Shown here: piece by piece, positions 1-6,617 of the stretch | Layout: each line of letters starts with the position of its first letter | How positions within the stretch are numbered: position 1 is the first letter of the stretch | From: an uncultured Pseudomonadota bacterium | GTDB taxonomy: Bacteria; Pseudomonadota; Gammaproteobacteria; Burkholderiales; Burkholderiaceae_C | Direction: 5' to 3' | NCBI GenBank assembly: GCA_900320815.1 | Contig: ONTY01000013.1 | Coordinates: 1-13,745 of the forward strand | DNA: 13,745 nt | Notes under the pieces: generated by a model | Database searches by the model: none | Seen by the model: the letters and a program-made list of their open reading frames with translations, nothing else | What the model was told of the DNA's origin: nothing | Position numbers and translations under genes: made by a program

Positions 1-500
1 ACTCCTTCGCCGAAGAAAACGATGTAGGGTCTGAGCAGTGAGCCGTCGGGATGGCGGTCTCCGTAGTGTTGCTCCCATCCCTCGAGGGGCACGGTAGCGG
101 TCTCGTTCTTCTCCGAGCGGCAGATGCGGTCGGCGTCTTCATAGCTGAGCACGGCGCCCAAACGGTTGGGGACGATGATGCCGAATACCCGCGCCTTGCC
201 CTCCACGGCGGCGGCGCCGGCGGCGATCTTCTCCGCAGTGTTCTGGGCGTAGGTGGGGAGGAAGCCGAACAGCTCATAGCCCGCGTCGCCGATCAGCGCC
301 ACGGAGTTGTAAAAGCGGACGGGCTGGCCGCTGATGTCGATGCCCTGGGGCAGGCGGAGCGTATTGTAGAACGCCGTGACGTTTTCCGCATAGGCGGCTT
401 CGCCTGTGCGGAGATTTTTTTGCCGCGCCCAGCGTTCGACGGCGGAGAACAGTTCGTACCCCACAGTCACATCCAGGCGGCGAAGGGTGACGCGCCTTGC
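1..500 (-). CDS. Partial protein, possibly DHHW-family-like, unlike its neighbours
   Basis: The minus strand is open from about 500 down to the window edge and reads as a plausible protein rather than a shadow. It has mixed hydrophobic and polar composition, GC-rich third positions and segments such as [31 protein letters not shown] and [14 protein letters not shown]. The order of a Tyr-Asn strand, a helical stretch and then a 'V.G.IVPN' strand faintly recalls DHHW-motif proteins of Firmicutes, which are thought to act in cell-envelope polymer modification, but I see no DHHW motif here. No start or stop is visible. The right boundary is set by the point where ABC-F-like plus-strand coding begins and is good to about 10 bp only. 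The orientation opposes the following genes, and no betaproteobacterial neighbour is expected here, so it may be joined artificially. Function unproven. Confidence 0.35.
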
Positions 501-623
501 CAGCGTCGCCGCGTCGATTTGGCGCGCCTTCTCGTAGGCGATTACGACGTGATCATGCTCGATGAGCCGACTAACCATTTGGATGTCCGCTCGATTAATT
601 GGTTGGCGCAGCACCTGAAGACC
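501..623 (+). pseudogene. Slice of an ABC-F family ATPase (Walker B region)
   Basis: About 41 codons read [17 protein letters not shown], then [11 protein letters not shown], then [13 protein letters not shown]. This is the stretch just after the ABC signature, followed by the Walker B motif with the LDEPTNHLD box diagnostic of ABC-F (EttA/Uup/Vga-like) translation-associated ATPases. The wording is closest, from memory, to actinobacterial members. Nothing of Walker A, the first ABC domain, the linker or the switch histidine region is present. The frame is open straight into the RNB ribonuclease downstream, but no known protein family joins these two. The piece is the size of one sequencing read and begins and ends abruptly. 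It is best read as a foreign fragment, probably an assembly chimera. Confidence 0.75.
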
Positions 624-626
624 GGG

Positions 627-1469
627 CGCGAAAAAGTGCGTGGCAGGGCGGAGCAGTTCCGCGCTGACTATTCCTTTCGCCTTGAAAAACCGGACGGCGC
701 GCCGCCCACGGGGGAGGAGCGCGTGCGCATTACACAGCGCACAAGGGGTGCGGTGCTGGACACCATCGTCTCCGAGCTGATGATTCTGGCGAATACCACC
801 TGGGGGCAGTGGCTGCACGAAAAGGGAACCGCCGCCATCTACCGCAGCCAGGCCAGTCTGGCGCCCGGGGTGAAGGTGCGCATGGGGGTGCGTGCGTTAC
901 CTCATGCGGGTATGGGTGTACCGTGCTATGCTTGGGTCACCTCGCCGCTGCGCCGCTATGTGGATTTGCTCAACCAGTGGCAGCTCATCGCCTGTGTGCG
1001 CGGCGAGGCGCCGCCTTTCGCGCCCAAAGATACGGCGCTGCTGGCGACGGTGAGCGCCTTTGACGCGGCGTATACCGCCTACGGCGCGCATCAGGCGGCG
1101 ATGGAACGCTTCTGGACGCTGCGCTGGCTGCAGCAGGAGGGCTGCACCGAGTTGGATGCCACGCTGCTGCGCGAGCAGGCACAAGGCGTGTGGCTGGCGC
1201 GCGCGCAAGGTTTGCCGCTGGTATTCACGGCGCTGGGCGCAGCCAGCGCGGCGGCAGGCGCGCAGGTGCGCGTGCGGCTGGGTGCGCCCGACGAGATTGC
1301 GCTGGACGTGCGTGCCACCGTGCTTGGCGTGCTGCGTGGTGGCGACGCAGCACCGGCTGCCCCAGAAGATGAGGTGCAAGAGGCCGCCGGCCCGCTGACG
1401 ATTGCCGTGGATGTGGATGAGCCGCCGCCGCCAGAAGGCGCGGCGGGCACAGATAATCCGGTGCTGTGA
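627..1469 (+). CDS. RNB-domain ribonuclease (RNase II/R family), C-terminal part
   Basis: This is the C-terminal 280 codons of a 3'-5' exoribonuclease of the RNB (RNase II/R) family, which degrades RNA in the cytoplasm. The diagnostic signature is clear at about 924-986: [18 protein letters not shown], the [13 protein letters not shown] box. Upstream lies [14 protein letters not shown], the helix usual before it. The catalytic aspartate cluster and the N-terminal cold-shock/OB part are absent, so the protein is truncated at the junction near 627. The long open frame back to 51 is not trustworthy, because it passes through an ABC-F slice and a shadow region. The C-terminus is acidic and Pro/Ala rich. 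The stop codon TGA shares one base with the ATG of the next gene, which implies translational coupling. In Burkholderiales this RNase typically precedes a TonB-like gene, as here. Confidence 0.85.
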   Translation, partial: REKVRGRAEQFRADYSFRLEKPDGAPPTGEERVRITQRTRGAVLDTIVSELMILANTTWGQWLHEKGTAAIYRSQASLAPGVKVRMGVRALPHAGMGVPCYAWVTSPLRRYVDLLNQWQLIACVRGEAPPFAPKDTALLATVSAFDAAYTAYGAHQAAMERFWTLRWLQQEGCTELDATLLREQAQGVWLARAQGLPLVFTALGAASAAAGAQVRVRLGAPDEIALDVRATVLGVLRGGDAAPAAPEDEVQEAAGPLTIAVDVDEPPPPEGAAGTDNPVL

Positions 1470-2437
1470 TGCAACAAGTGCTGCGCTTTCCCCGTTCCGT
1501 GTCCACGCTGCAATGGGCGTTGGGCTTTTCTGTTTTGCTGCATGCGGCGCTGCTGACGGTGCGTTTTGTGGATCCTGAGGGTCTGCAGCACCTGTTTCGC
1601 AGCAGCTCGCTGGAAATCGTGCTGGTGAACGCCTTCTCGGATGAAAAACCACCTGAGAAGCCGCAAGCCATCGCGCAAGCCACGCTCGCCGGCGGTGGCG
1701 AAGCGCCCGAAGAAGGGCGCATGGCCGCCACGCCGCTGCCCGCCACTGGGCAAGAGAGCGAGGGCGACTCACTCATTGAAGAACACCAGCGCAGCCTGGA
1801 CGCGCTCATTGAGCAGCAGGAAGAAATCCTGGCCGCTGTGCGCCGCCAGGTGGCCGCGCTGCCCATACCTGACCCAGAGCGCCTGGCCGAGGGCGATCCC
1901 GAGGCGCTGGCGCAGCAAGAGCGCCTGCAGGCCATGCTCAACACGCTGGGGCTTATTGAAAAGCGCATTGAGGAAGAAAACTCGCGCCCGCGCAAGCGTT
2001 ACCTCAGCCCAGCTACGCTGGGCACCACGTACGCCGAGTACTACGACGCCATGCGCCGCGCCATTGAGGCGCGCGGCACTGAACGCTTTCCCGAAGTGGG
2101 CGGGCGCAAGCTCTATGGCGAACTCGTCATGGCGCTGCTTGTCAACCACGATGGCAGCGTGCTGGAAGCGCGCGTGGAGCGCAGCTCTGGCGACCGCCAG
2201 CTTGACCGCATGGCCGAGACCATCGTTGCCTCCGCCGGCCCGTTTGGCCCCTTCACGCCCGCCATGCGCAAAGACACCGACCAGTTTGATGTGACGGCGC
2301 TTTTTAAATTCACCCGCCAAGGCACGCTGGAGACCACGCTGCAGGCCGACGAGGTCACGGAAATGCGCGAGCAGCTGCTGGGGAGCAGCCACGGCGAAAG
2401 TGCCGAAGGCGCCGCTGCTCCCGCTCCCGCTCCCTGA
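1469..2437 (+). CDS. TonB-like energy transducer / TonB C-terminal domain protein
   Basis: A 322-residue inner-membrane-anchored periplasmic protein. Residues about 14-34 form one transmembrane segment after a short basic N-terminus, giving a signal-anchor topology. Then comes a Pro/Glu-rich spacer, a Glu/Gln/Leu-rich stretch (about 95-170) with heptad character that suggests a coiled coil, and a TonB-C-like domain at about 185-285 with the pattern GELVMALLVNHDGSVLEARV and DRMAETIVASAGPFGPF. Classical TonB couples the proton-motive force to outer-membrane receptors through ExbB/ExbD. No exbBD is present here, and in this genomic position the protein may serve another envelope role. ATG 1469 overlaps the TGA of the RNase gene. 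A GTG three bases earlier is possible but less likely. mtgA follows six bases after the stop, so the three genes probably form one transcript. Confidence 0.8.
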   Translation: MQQVLRFPRSVSTLQWALGFSVLLHAALLTVRFVDPEGLQHLFRSSSLEIVLVNAFSDEKPPEKPQAIAQATLAGGGEAPEEGRMAATPLPATGQESEGDSLIEEHQRSLDALIEQQEEILAAVRRQVAALPIPDPERLAEGDPEALAQQERLQAMLNTLGLIEKRIEEENSRPRKRYLSPATLGTTYAEYYDAMRRAIEARGTERFPEVGGRKLYGELVMALLVNHDGSVLEARVERSSGDRQLDRMAETIVASAGPFGPFTPAMRKDTDQFDVTALFKFTRQGTLETTLQADEVTEMREQLLGSSHGESAEGAAAPAPAP

Positions 2438-2443
2438 GAGCTG

Positions 2444-3142
2444 ATGCGGCGCACCATTTGGCGGCTGGCGGCACTCATCTTCATGGCCGCGCTGGGGCTG
2501 CAGGCGGGCTTTGCTGCCCGCATTGCCCTCATGGCGCGCTTTGCCCCACACACCAGCGCCATGCAGCGCAGCGAAATGTGGCGGCAGGCGCACAGCGGGC
2601 AGGGCAACTGGGCGGCGCGCTGGCAGCAGCAGTGGGTGGATGAGGGCGGCATCTCCCCGCACTTGATGCGTGCCGTGCTTGCTGCCGAAGATGACGGCTT
2701 CATCCACCACAGCGGCGTGGACTGGGATGCCATCCGCCGCGCCCGCTTGCGCAACGCGCGCCGCAGCAGCGCGCGTCCGCACGGCGGCTCCACCATCACG
2801 CAGCAGCTGGCGAAAAACCTCTTTCTTTCTGGCGAGCGCACCCTTGCGCGCAAAGCGCAGGAACTCGTGCTGGCGCTGGCGCTGGAAGCCCTGCTGGACA
2901 AGCGCCGCATCCTCACGCTGTATCTGAACACCGTGGAGTGGGGCGAAGGCATCTGGGGCGCCGAAGCCGCTGCGCGCCACTACTTTGGCTGCAGCGCCGC
3001 TGAGTTGAGCGCGCCGCAAGCCGCGCAGCTTGCCGTGCTGCTGCCCGCGCCGCGCCGCTACGGCGCGCACATCAACACTGGCGCGCTACGCACCAAGGCG
3101 CGGCGCATTGCCGCGCGCATGAGCGCGACGCCACTGCCCTGA
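2444..3142 (+). CDS. mtgA: Monofunctional biosynthetic peptidoglycan transglycosylase
   Basis: A 232-residue GT51 enzyme that polymerises lipid II into glycan strands at the outer face of the inner membrane. A hydrophobic N-terminal anchor spans about residues 7-30. All GT51 motifs are present: [10 protein letters not shown] (82-91, E82 being the expected catalytic base), [14 protein letters not shown] (114-127), RKAQE (136-140, E140 the second conserved acid), [13 protein letters not shown] (160-172) and the AAxxYF box (176-181), then LLPAPRRY. Length is normal for MtgA, and no transpeptidase domain follows. The start is ATG 2444, with a weak GAGAG Shine-Dalgarno just upstream inside the previous stop region. 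In many Burkholderiales aroE lies between the TonB-like gene and mtgA; here they are adjacent. Confidence 0.95.
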   Translation: MRRTIWRLAALIFMAALGLQAGFAARIALMARFAPHTSAMQRSEMWRQAHSGQGNWAARWQQQWVDEGGISPHLMRAVLAAEDDGFIHHSGVDWDAIRRARLRNARRSSARPHGGSTITQQLAKNLFLSGERTLARKAQELVLALALEALLDKRRILTLYLNTVEWGEGIWGAEAAARHYFGCSAAELSAPQAAQLAVLLPAPRRYGAHINTGALRTKARRIAARMSATPLP

Positions 3143-3155
3143 CGCCGCCGCTGCC

Positions 3156-3716
3156 ATGTCCGCTGCTGCCGCTGCTCCCACGCGCATCCTTGGCATTGAC
3201 CCCGGTTTGCGCACCACCGGCTTTGGCGTCATTGAGCTGCACGGCGCGCAGCCCGTGTATGTGGCCAGCGGCACCATCCGCACCGCCAGCGCCGCGCAGG
3301 GCAATTTGCCCGAGCGGCTGAAACTCATCTTTGACGGCATCTGCGAGCTGCACGCGCGCTACGCGCCGCAGGAAGCGGCCATAGAAATCGTCTTCTCCAA
3401 CGTCAACGCCCAGTCCACCCTGCTGCTTGGGCAAGCGAGGGGCGCGTGCCTTGTGGCGCTGGCTGCCAGCAGTTTGCACGTGGCCGAATACACCGCGCTG
3501 CAAATGAAAAAAGCCATTGCCGGCCACGGCAAAGCTGCCAAGCGCGAAGTGCAGGCGATGGTGCAGCGCCTGCTGGCGCTGCCTGCCGCGCCCGGGCCAG
3601 ACGCAGCGGACGCGCTGGGGCTGGCCATCACGCATGCGCACGCGCGCCGTGCCCTTGCACTGCTCACCGATGCGGGGCTGCAACGTCGCGCCAGCAGCAT
3701 GTACCGGCGGCGTTAG
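3156..3716 (+). CDS. ruvC: Crossover junction endodeoxyribonuclease RuvC
   Basis: A 186-residue Holliday-junction resolvase that cuts four-way DNA junctions symmetrically, together with RuvAB, in recombinational repair. The four acidic active-site residues are all visible: D15 in GIDPG, E77 in AAIEIVFSN, and D149 and D152 in GPDAADALG. Other family marks are LLLGQARGA (89-97) and [13 protein letters not shown] (120-132). Length is slightly above the usual 170-180 because of an Ala-rich N-terminus. ATG 3156 lies 13 bp after the mtgA stop and has no clear Shine-Dalgarno, so it probably depends on translation of the upstream gene. ruvA and ruvB do not follow. This is unlike the common ruvC-ruvA-ruvB cluster, so RuvAB must be encoded elsewhere. 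The transcript likely ends at the hairpin at 3893-3918. Confidence 0.95.
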   Translation: MSAAAAAPTRILGIDPGLRTTGFGVIELHGAQPVYVASGTIRTASAAQGNLPERLKLIFDGICELHARYAPQEAAIEIVFSNVNAQSTLLLGQARGACLVALAASSLHVAEYTALQMKKAIAGHGKAAKREVQAMVQRLLALPAAPGPDAADALGLAITHAHARRALALLTDAGLQRRASSMYRRR

Positions 3717-3750
3717 GCAGCATAAAGATACTCAATAAGTTAAATTGTGG

Positions 3751-3773
3751 TTGCCAGCATAATATGCCGGTAA
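3751..3773. repeat. 23-bp dyad repeat, copy 1
   Basis: Imperfect inverted repeat with arms TTGCCAGCAT and ATGCCGGTAA around a 3-nt spacer AAT. It is the first of three look-alike 23-bp elements in the window (others at 3823 and 6618), all starting TTRCC and ending GGYAA. The motif ATACC begins exactly 7 nt after its right end, as in copy 2. It lies in the non-coding gap after ruvC. There is no T-run, so it is not a classic terminator. Role unknown: an operator, a small palindromic intergenic repeat or a transcript-end structure are all possible. Confidence 0.6.
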
Positions 3774-3780
3774 GTAATGG

Positions 3781-3807
3781 ATACCCATAAATATAAAAAA
3801 TACCCAT
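3781..3807. repeat. Direct repeat ATACCCAT x2 in AT-rich spacer
   Basis: ATACCCAT occurs at 3781-3788 and again at 3800-3807, separated by an A/T-only 11-bp spacer. It lies between dyad copies 1 and 2. A related ATACC plus ATAAATAT string sits next to dyad copy 3 (6641-6653), so this may be part of a larger degenerate element. Role unknown. Confidence 0.45.
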
Positions 3808-3822
3808 GATGTTTGTGCTCTA

Positions 3823-3845
3823 TTACCCGCATAAGACGCGGGCAA
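3823..3845. repeat. 23-bp dyad repeat, copy 2
   Basis: Arms TTACCCGC and GCGGGCAA around the 7-nt centre ATAAGAC, 23 bp in all. One arm position is mismatched, and it would be a G-U pair in the minus-strand RNA. It starts exactly 72 bp after copy 1 and is likewise followed after 7 nt by ATACC, here inside the 8-bp palindrome GGTATACC (3850-3857). The shared ends and inner GCAT identify it with copies 1 and 3. Confidence 0.5.
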
Positions 3846-3892
3846 TCAAGGTATACCAAAGCAAGCCTGTCTTCCCAACCGGCTTTTTTCTT

Positions 3893-3918
3893 GGCTCTGT
3901 TTTAGCGCAGAGTCTTTT
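3893..3918 (+). terminator. Probable rho-independent terminator after ruvC
   Basis: GGCTCTG (3893-3899) pairs with CAGAGTC (3908-3914), seven pairs including one G-U, with an 8-nt loop, followed by TTTT and two C. A weaker candidate, AAGCC/GGCTT with a 13-nt loop and a T-run, lies just upstream at 3863-3889. Both would end the RNB-TonB-mtgA-ruvC transcript before the convergent oxidase gene, whose stop is at 3923. Confidence 0.55.
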
Positions 3919-3922
3919 CCTT

Positions 3923-5359
3923 TCACGCTTCGTGCGTCGCCAGCACGCGCCCCGGGTTCATGATGCCCTGCGGATCCAGCGCGCGCTTGATGGCGCGCAT
4001 GAGCTGCAGCGCCACGGGCGACTTGTAGCGCGGCAGGATGCCCGCTTTCAGGCTGCCCACGCCGTGCTCGGCGCTAATCGAGCCGCCGCAGCGCGCCACT
4101 TCGTCATAGATGATGCTGGCGATGCGCTCTTCGTGCGTGGCGATGAAGGCGGCGGCGTTTGCCTCGCCTTCGGGCGCCTGCGCGTTGTAGTGCAGGTTGC
4201 CGTCGCCCCAGTGCCCGAAGTTCACAAGCCGCAGCGTGGGGAAGGCGGCGCGCAGCGCGGCGTCGGCTTTTTCCACAAATTCGGGAATGCGTGAAATGGG
4301 CACGCTCACGTCGTGCTTGAGGTTGGCGCCTTCCTCGGCTTGCGCCAGCGGGATGCTCTCGCGCACGTGCCAGAGCGCGGCGGCCTGCGCCAGGCTTTCG
4401 GCGACGATGGCGTCCGTCACGATGCCCGCCTCCAGCGCCTCTTCCAGCGCGCTTTCAAGCTGCGCGCGGGCGTGCTCTTCGCCCTCGGCGTCGGAGTTTT
4501 CCAGCAGCACGCACCAGGGTGTTTCGTCCCAGAGCGGCACGCGCTGCTGCGGAAAGTGCCTGGCCACCAGCCCCAGCGCCGCCTGCCCCATGACTTCAAA
4601 GCCAGTGAGCGAGGCCGCCAGCCGCCGGCGCGCGAGTGCGAGCAACTGCACCGCTGCCTGCGCCGACGGCACCGCCGCCCACGCCGTGAGCTGCGCGGCG
4701 GGCTGCGGGTGCAGCTTCACGCAGGCGGCGGTAATCACGCCCAGCGTGCCTTCGCTGCCGATGAACAGGTCGCGCAGGCTGTAGCCCGTGTTGTCCTTGC
4801 GCAGGCCGCTCAGACCGTCCCAGATGTCGCCCTGCGGTGTCACCACTTCCAGCCCCAGGCACAGTTCCCGCGCATTTCCATAGCGCAACACCTGCGTGCC
4901 GCCGGCGTTTGCCGCCAGACAGCCGCCGATGGTGCAACTGCCCTCTGCCGCCATGCTGAGCGGAAAGAGCGCGCCTGCTTTCTCGGCGGCCTGCTGCACG
5001 TTTTGCAGCACGCAGCCCGCTTCCAGCGTCATCGTCATGTTGTCCGTGTCGATGGCGCGCACGGCGGCCAGCCGCGCCGTGGAGAGCACCACCTGCCGCC
5101 CCGAGGCGTCGGGCGTGGAGCCGACCACCAGCCCGGTGTTGCCGCCCTGCGTGACGATGGCAACGCCTGCCGCCGCGCACGCGCGCACGCACGCGGCCAC
5201 CTGCGCCGTGCTGCCCGGGCGCAGCACGGCGAGTGCGCGCCCGCGTTCGCGCTGGCGCCAGTCCTGCTCCCAGGCGCCGAGGTCGCCGTCGGTGAGCACG
5301 TGTTCTGCGCCGATGGCCTCGCGCAGCGTGGCAAAAAGTTGTTCAAATTGTTCAGGCAT
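3923..5359 (-). CDS. FAD-linked oxidase, D-2-hydroxyacid dehydrogenase type
   Basis: A 478-residue flavoprotein of the VAO/PCMH superfamily (FAD_binding_4 followed by the FAD-oxidase C-terminal domain). Family members oxidise D-2-hydroxy acids such as D-lactate, D-2-hydroxyglutarate or glycolate, passing electrons to quinone, cytochrome c or electron-transfer flavoprotein. Visible marks: QGGNTGLVVGS (71-81) and FIGSEGTLGVIT (199-210) for FAD binding; GHWGDGNLHYN (382-392), the His-rich metal/substrate motif; SAEHGVG (429-435); and MNPGRVL (467-473) at the C-terminus. There is no Fe-S domain, so it is not the fused Dld2/YdiJ type. Without kinetics the exact substrate cannot be told. ATG 5359 has no good Shine-Dalgarno. 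The gene lies 54 bp downstream of the DUF2069 gene on the same strand, with a possible weak terminator between. It converges on ruvC. Confidence 0.88.
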   Translation of the reverse strand: MPEQFEQLFATLREAIGAEHVLTDGDLGAWEQDWRQRERGRALAVLRPGSTAQVAACVRACAAAGVAIVTQGGNTGLVVGSTPDASGRQVVLSTARLAAVRAIDTDNMTMTLEAGCVLQNVQQAAEKAGALFPLSMAAEGSCTIGGCLAANAGGTQVLRYGNARELCLGLEVVTPQGDIWDGLSGLRKDNTGYSLRDLFIGSEGTLGVITAACVKLHPQPAAQLTAWAAVPSAQAAVQLLALARRRLAASLTGFEVMGQAALGLVARHFPQQRVPLWDETPWCVLLENSDAEGEEHARAQLESALEEALEAGIVTDAIVAESLAQAAALWHVRESIPLAQAEEGANLKHDVSVPISRIPEFVEKADAALRAAFPTLRLVNFGHWGDGNLHYNAQAPEGEANAAAFIATHEERIASIIYDEVARCGGSISAEHGVGSLKAGILPRYKSPVALQLMRAIKRALDPQGIMNPGRVLATHEA

Positions 5360-5381
5360 TTTTCAAAACATCCATATACAG

Positions 5382-5410
5382 AAAAACAAAAAAAGCCGCG
5401 CCGCCTCGCG
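5382..5410 (-). terminator. Possible terminator between DUF2069 gene and oxidase
   Basis: On the minus strand a short CGCG/CGCG stem (5407-5410 with 5397-5400, 6-nt loop) is followed by GC, then seven T, G, and five T. The T-run is excellent but the stem is only four pairs, so it would at best attenuate transcription into the oxidase. Confidence 0.35.
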
Positions 5411-5413
5411 CTC

Positions 5414-5815
5414 TCAACTGCCGCGCGCCGCCCGCAGCCGCAGCCGCACATGCGCTGCGCACGCGGCAAACAGCACCGCGCACAGCAGCACTTGGATGAG
5501 CGCCAGCGCGTTGCTGGGCGGCGTATCGCCCCAGGCACGCACTGCGCCCTCGGCCACATACAGCCACACAAACAGGCACACCCAGCGGAAGGTGTAGAGC
5601 CGCCAGCGCAGCAGCCCGGGCAGCGGCGCAGCCAGTGGCAGCGCTTTCAGCGCCAGCCACGAGCCGCCCGGGCGCAGCGGCGCCAGCCACAGCTCCCACG
5701 CCACGATGAGCGCCGCAAGCGCCAGCAGACACGCCAGCGCCGCCGCGCGCGTGGCGCGCACAGCGGGGGGAATAGACGGGACAGGAGAGGGTAGGGAGGC
5801 AGTGGCATCAGTCAT
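5414..5815 (-). CDS. DUF2069 family small membrane protein
   Basis: A 133-residue integral inner-membrane protein of unknown function. It has about four hydrophobic segments: 24-45, a shorter one around 53-69, 75-94 and 103-123. The motif RLYTFRWVCLFVWLYVAEG (72-90) is the most recognisable part of the DUF2069 family, which is widespread in beta- and gammaproteobacteria. The N-terminus is a Pro/Ser-rich cytoplasmic or extracellular tail. I chose ATG 5815. A longer open frame to 5914 adds 33 residues that look unlike the family and run into a GC-rich hairpin region. No strong Shine-Dalgarno is seen (AGGCAG lies 14 nt upstream). It may be co-transcribed with the oxidase downstream. Confidence 0.75.
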   Translation of the reverse strand: MTDATASLPSPVPSIPPAVRATRAAALACLLALAALIVAWELWLAPLRPGGSWLALKALPLAAPLPGLLRWRLYTFRWVCLFVWLYVAEGAVRAWGDTPPSNALALIQVLLCAVLFAACAAHVRLRLRAARGS

Positions 5816-5930
5816 TGGGCGATTGTCTGCTGCCTGTGCCTGCAGCAGTGCGCTTTGCTCAGGGAGCCGCTTCAAAATTGCGAGGAGCGAGGGCGTCCCG
5901 CCCGCGGGGCACACCCCAGCCCGTCAGCGA

Positions 5931-5965
5931 GTGGATACGGAAAGGCACAAAGACACGGTATCCAC
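5931..5965. repeat. 8-bp perfect inverted repeat upstream of DUF2069 gene
   Basis: GTGGATAC (5931-5938) and GTATCCAC (5958-5965) are exact reverse complements, 19 nt apart. They lie in the 165-bp spacer between the tRNA terminator and the DUF2069 start. The same spacer also holds small GC hairpins such as GGGG/CCCC near 5907-5918. It could be an operator or a leader structure for the DUF2069 transcript. I see no convincing promoter boxes. Confidence 0.4.
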
Positions 5966-5980
5966 CGCTTTACCGATGGC

Positions 5981-6016
5981 AAAAAAAGACCGCCGGATAC
6001 AACAGTATGCGGCGGT
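5981..6016 (-). terminator. Strong rho-independent terminator after tRNA-Pro
   Basis: On the minus strand ACCGCCG (6016-6010) pairs with CGGCGGT (5995-5989). The pairing continues after one C-C mismatch with ATAC/GTAT around a TGTT loop, and is followed by C and seven T (5987-5981). It begins 11 bp after the CCA end of the tRNA gene and clearly ends that transcript. Confidence 0.9.
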
Positions 6017-6027
6017 ATATCAAAAAC

Positions 6028-6104
6028 TGGTCGGCGTGGCGGGATTCGAACTCGCGACCCCTTGCACCCCATGCAAGTGCGCTACCAGGCTGCGCTACAC
6101 GCCG
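6028..6104 (-). tRNA. tRNA-Pro(GGG)
   Basis: A complete 77-nt cloverleaf with encoded CCA. The acceptor stem is CGGCGTG with CACGCCG and discriminator A. The D-arm is GCGCAGCCTGGTAGCGC, and the anticodon stem CTTGC/GCAAG holds the loop ATGGGGT, giving anticodon GGG (6068-6070), which reads proline CCC/CCU codons. The T-arm has the invariant GTTCGAATC. It sits downstream of the MerR-type gene, where betaproteobacteria commonly keep a proline tRNA, and has its own -10 box and terminator, so it is an independent unit. Confidence 0.97.
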
Positions 6105-6114
6105 AAAGGAGCAG

Positions 6115-6120
6115 ATTATA
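6115..6120 (-). promoter_or_regulatory. -10 box of the tRNA-Pro promoter
   Basis: A perfect TATAAT on the minus strand lies 10 bp ahead of the tRNA 5' end, ideal for initiation just before the mature end. No good -35 box is seen at 16-18 bp. The region further upstream instead holds three copies of CATGAAC (6141-6163). Confidence 0.7.
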
Positions 6121-6140
6121 GCGCAAGCATGGCAGCGGCA

Positions 6141-6163
6141 GTTCATGGTTCATGTGGTTCATG
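6141..6163. repeat. Three copies of GTTCATG overlapping the MerR gene stop
   Basis: GTTCATG occurs at 6141-6147, 6148-6154 and 6157-6163: two abutting copies, then a third after 2 nt. The last copy contains the stop codon of the regulator gene. The cluster sits just upstream of the tRNA-Pro promoter. It may be chance, slippage or an upstream activating site. Confidence 0.4.
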
Positions 6164-6569
6164 CGCCGCTGTTGGTGGTGAGCAGGGCACGGATGTCGCG
6201 CAGCTCGCCGAGCAGTTGCGCGGCCCAGGGAGGGAGAGCGGCGTCAGCGGTATCGGCACTGGCGCGGCGCGGGGGGCGGCGGCGCTGGCCTTCTTGCAGC
6301 TTGGCGCGGGCGTCGCTGATGCTCAGCCCCTGCTCGTAGAGCAACTCGCGGATGCGGCGCACCATGAGCACTTCGTGGTGCTGGTAAAAGCGCCGGTTGC
6401 CGCTGCGTTTGCTGGGGTGAAGCTGGCGAGTGAACTCTTGCTCCCAATAGCGCAGCACGTAGGGCTTGACGCTGCACAACTCGGCAACTTCGCTGATGCT
6501 GAAGTAGCGTTTGGCAGGGATGGGGGGCAGGGTCTGACTGGCGGGGGCAGCAGCAGGGGCGTCTGGCAT
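6159..6569 (-). CDS. MerR-family transcriptional regulator (ihfA-linked type)
   Basis: A 136-residue DNA-binding protein. After a Pro/Ala-rich tail of about 20 residues, the MerR winged-helix domain is clear: RYFSISEVAELCSVKPYVLR (21-40) then YWEQEF (41-46), then RRFYQHHEVLMVRRIREL (59-76) and GLSISDARAKL (81-91), the recognition helix, wing and start of the dimer helix. The C-terminus is short and has no metal-binding cysteine cluster (C32 is the only Cys), so its effector is unknown and mercury or copper sensing is not supported. Members of this subgroup sit directly after ihfA in many proteobacteria and are simply named MerR-family. The start ATG 6569 lacks a Shine-Dalgarno. The 84-bp gap to ihfA holds dyad copy 3. 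Confidence 0.88.
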   Translation of the reverse strand: MPDAPAAAPASQTLPPIPAKRYFSISEVAELCSVKPYVLRYWEQEFTRQLHPSKRSGNRRFYQHHEVLMVRRIRELLYEQGLSISDARAKLQEGQRRRPPRRASADTADAALPPWAAQLLGELRDIRALLTTNSGA

Positions 6570-6617
6570 AGTGATGGCGCGTGTGTATGTCTGTTATTTA
6601 GACAGAGTATGCTTTGT

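Noticed and set aside
51..1469. A single 472-residue protein covering the whole frame
   Set aside because: Its first 150 residues are a shadow of minus-strand coding, followed by an ABC-F slice and then the RNase. Only the part from about 627 is a coherent protein.
897..1772. Long minus-strand frame opposite the RNase and TonB-like gene
   Set aside because: Composition is Arg/Ala/His-rich with no domain, typical of an antisense shadow in GC-rich coding DNA.
1769..3070. 433-residue minus-strand frame opposite TonB and mtgA
   Set aside because: It mirrors two confident plus-strand genes and shows no family motif.
3806..4294. Plus-strand frame beginning in the ruvC downstream gap
   Set aside because: It starts in non-coding repeats, crosses the terminator hairpin and continues as a shadow of the oxidase gene. 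No Shine-Dalgarno or family features.
4313..5794. 493-residue plus-strand frame opposite the FAD oxidase
   Set aside because: His/Arg/Gln-rich shadow. The minus strand carries all FAD-oxidase motifs over the same span.
6159..6569. Mercury-resistance regulator
   Set aside because: Only one cysteine and no mer genes nearby. It is the generic MerR-type gene that follows ihfA.
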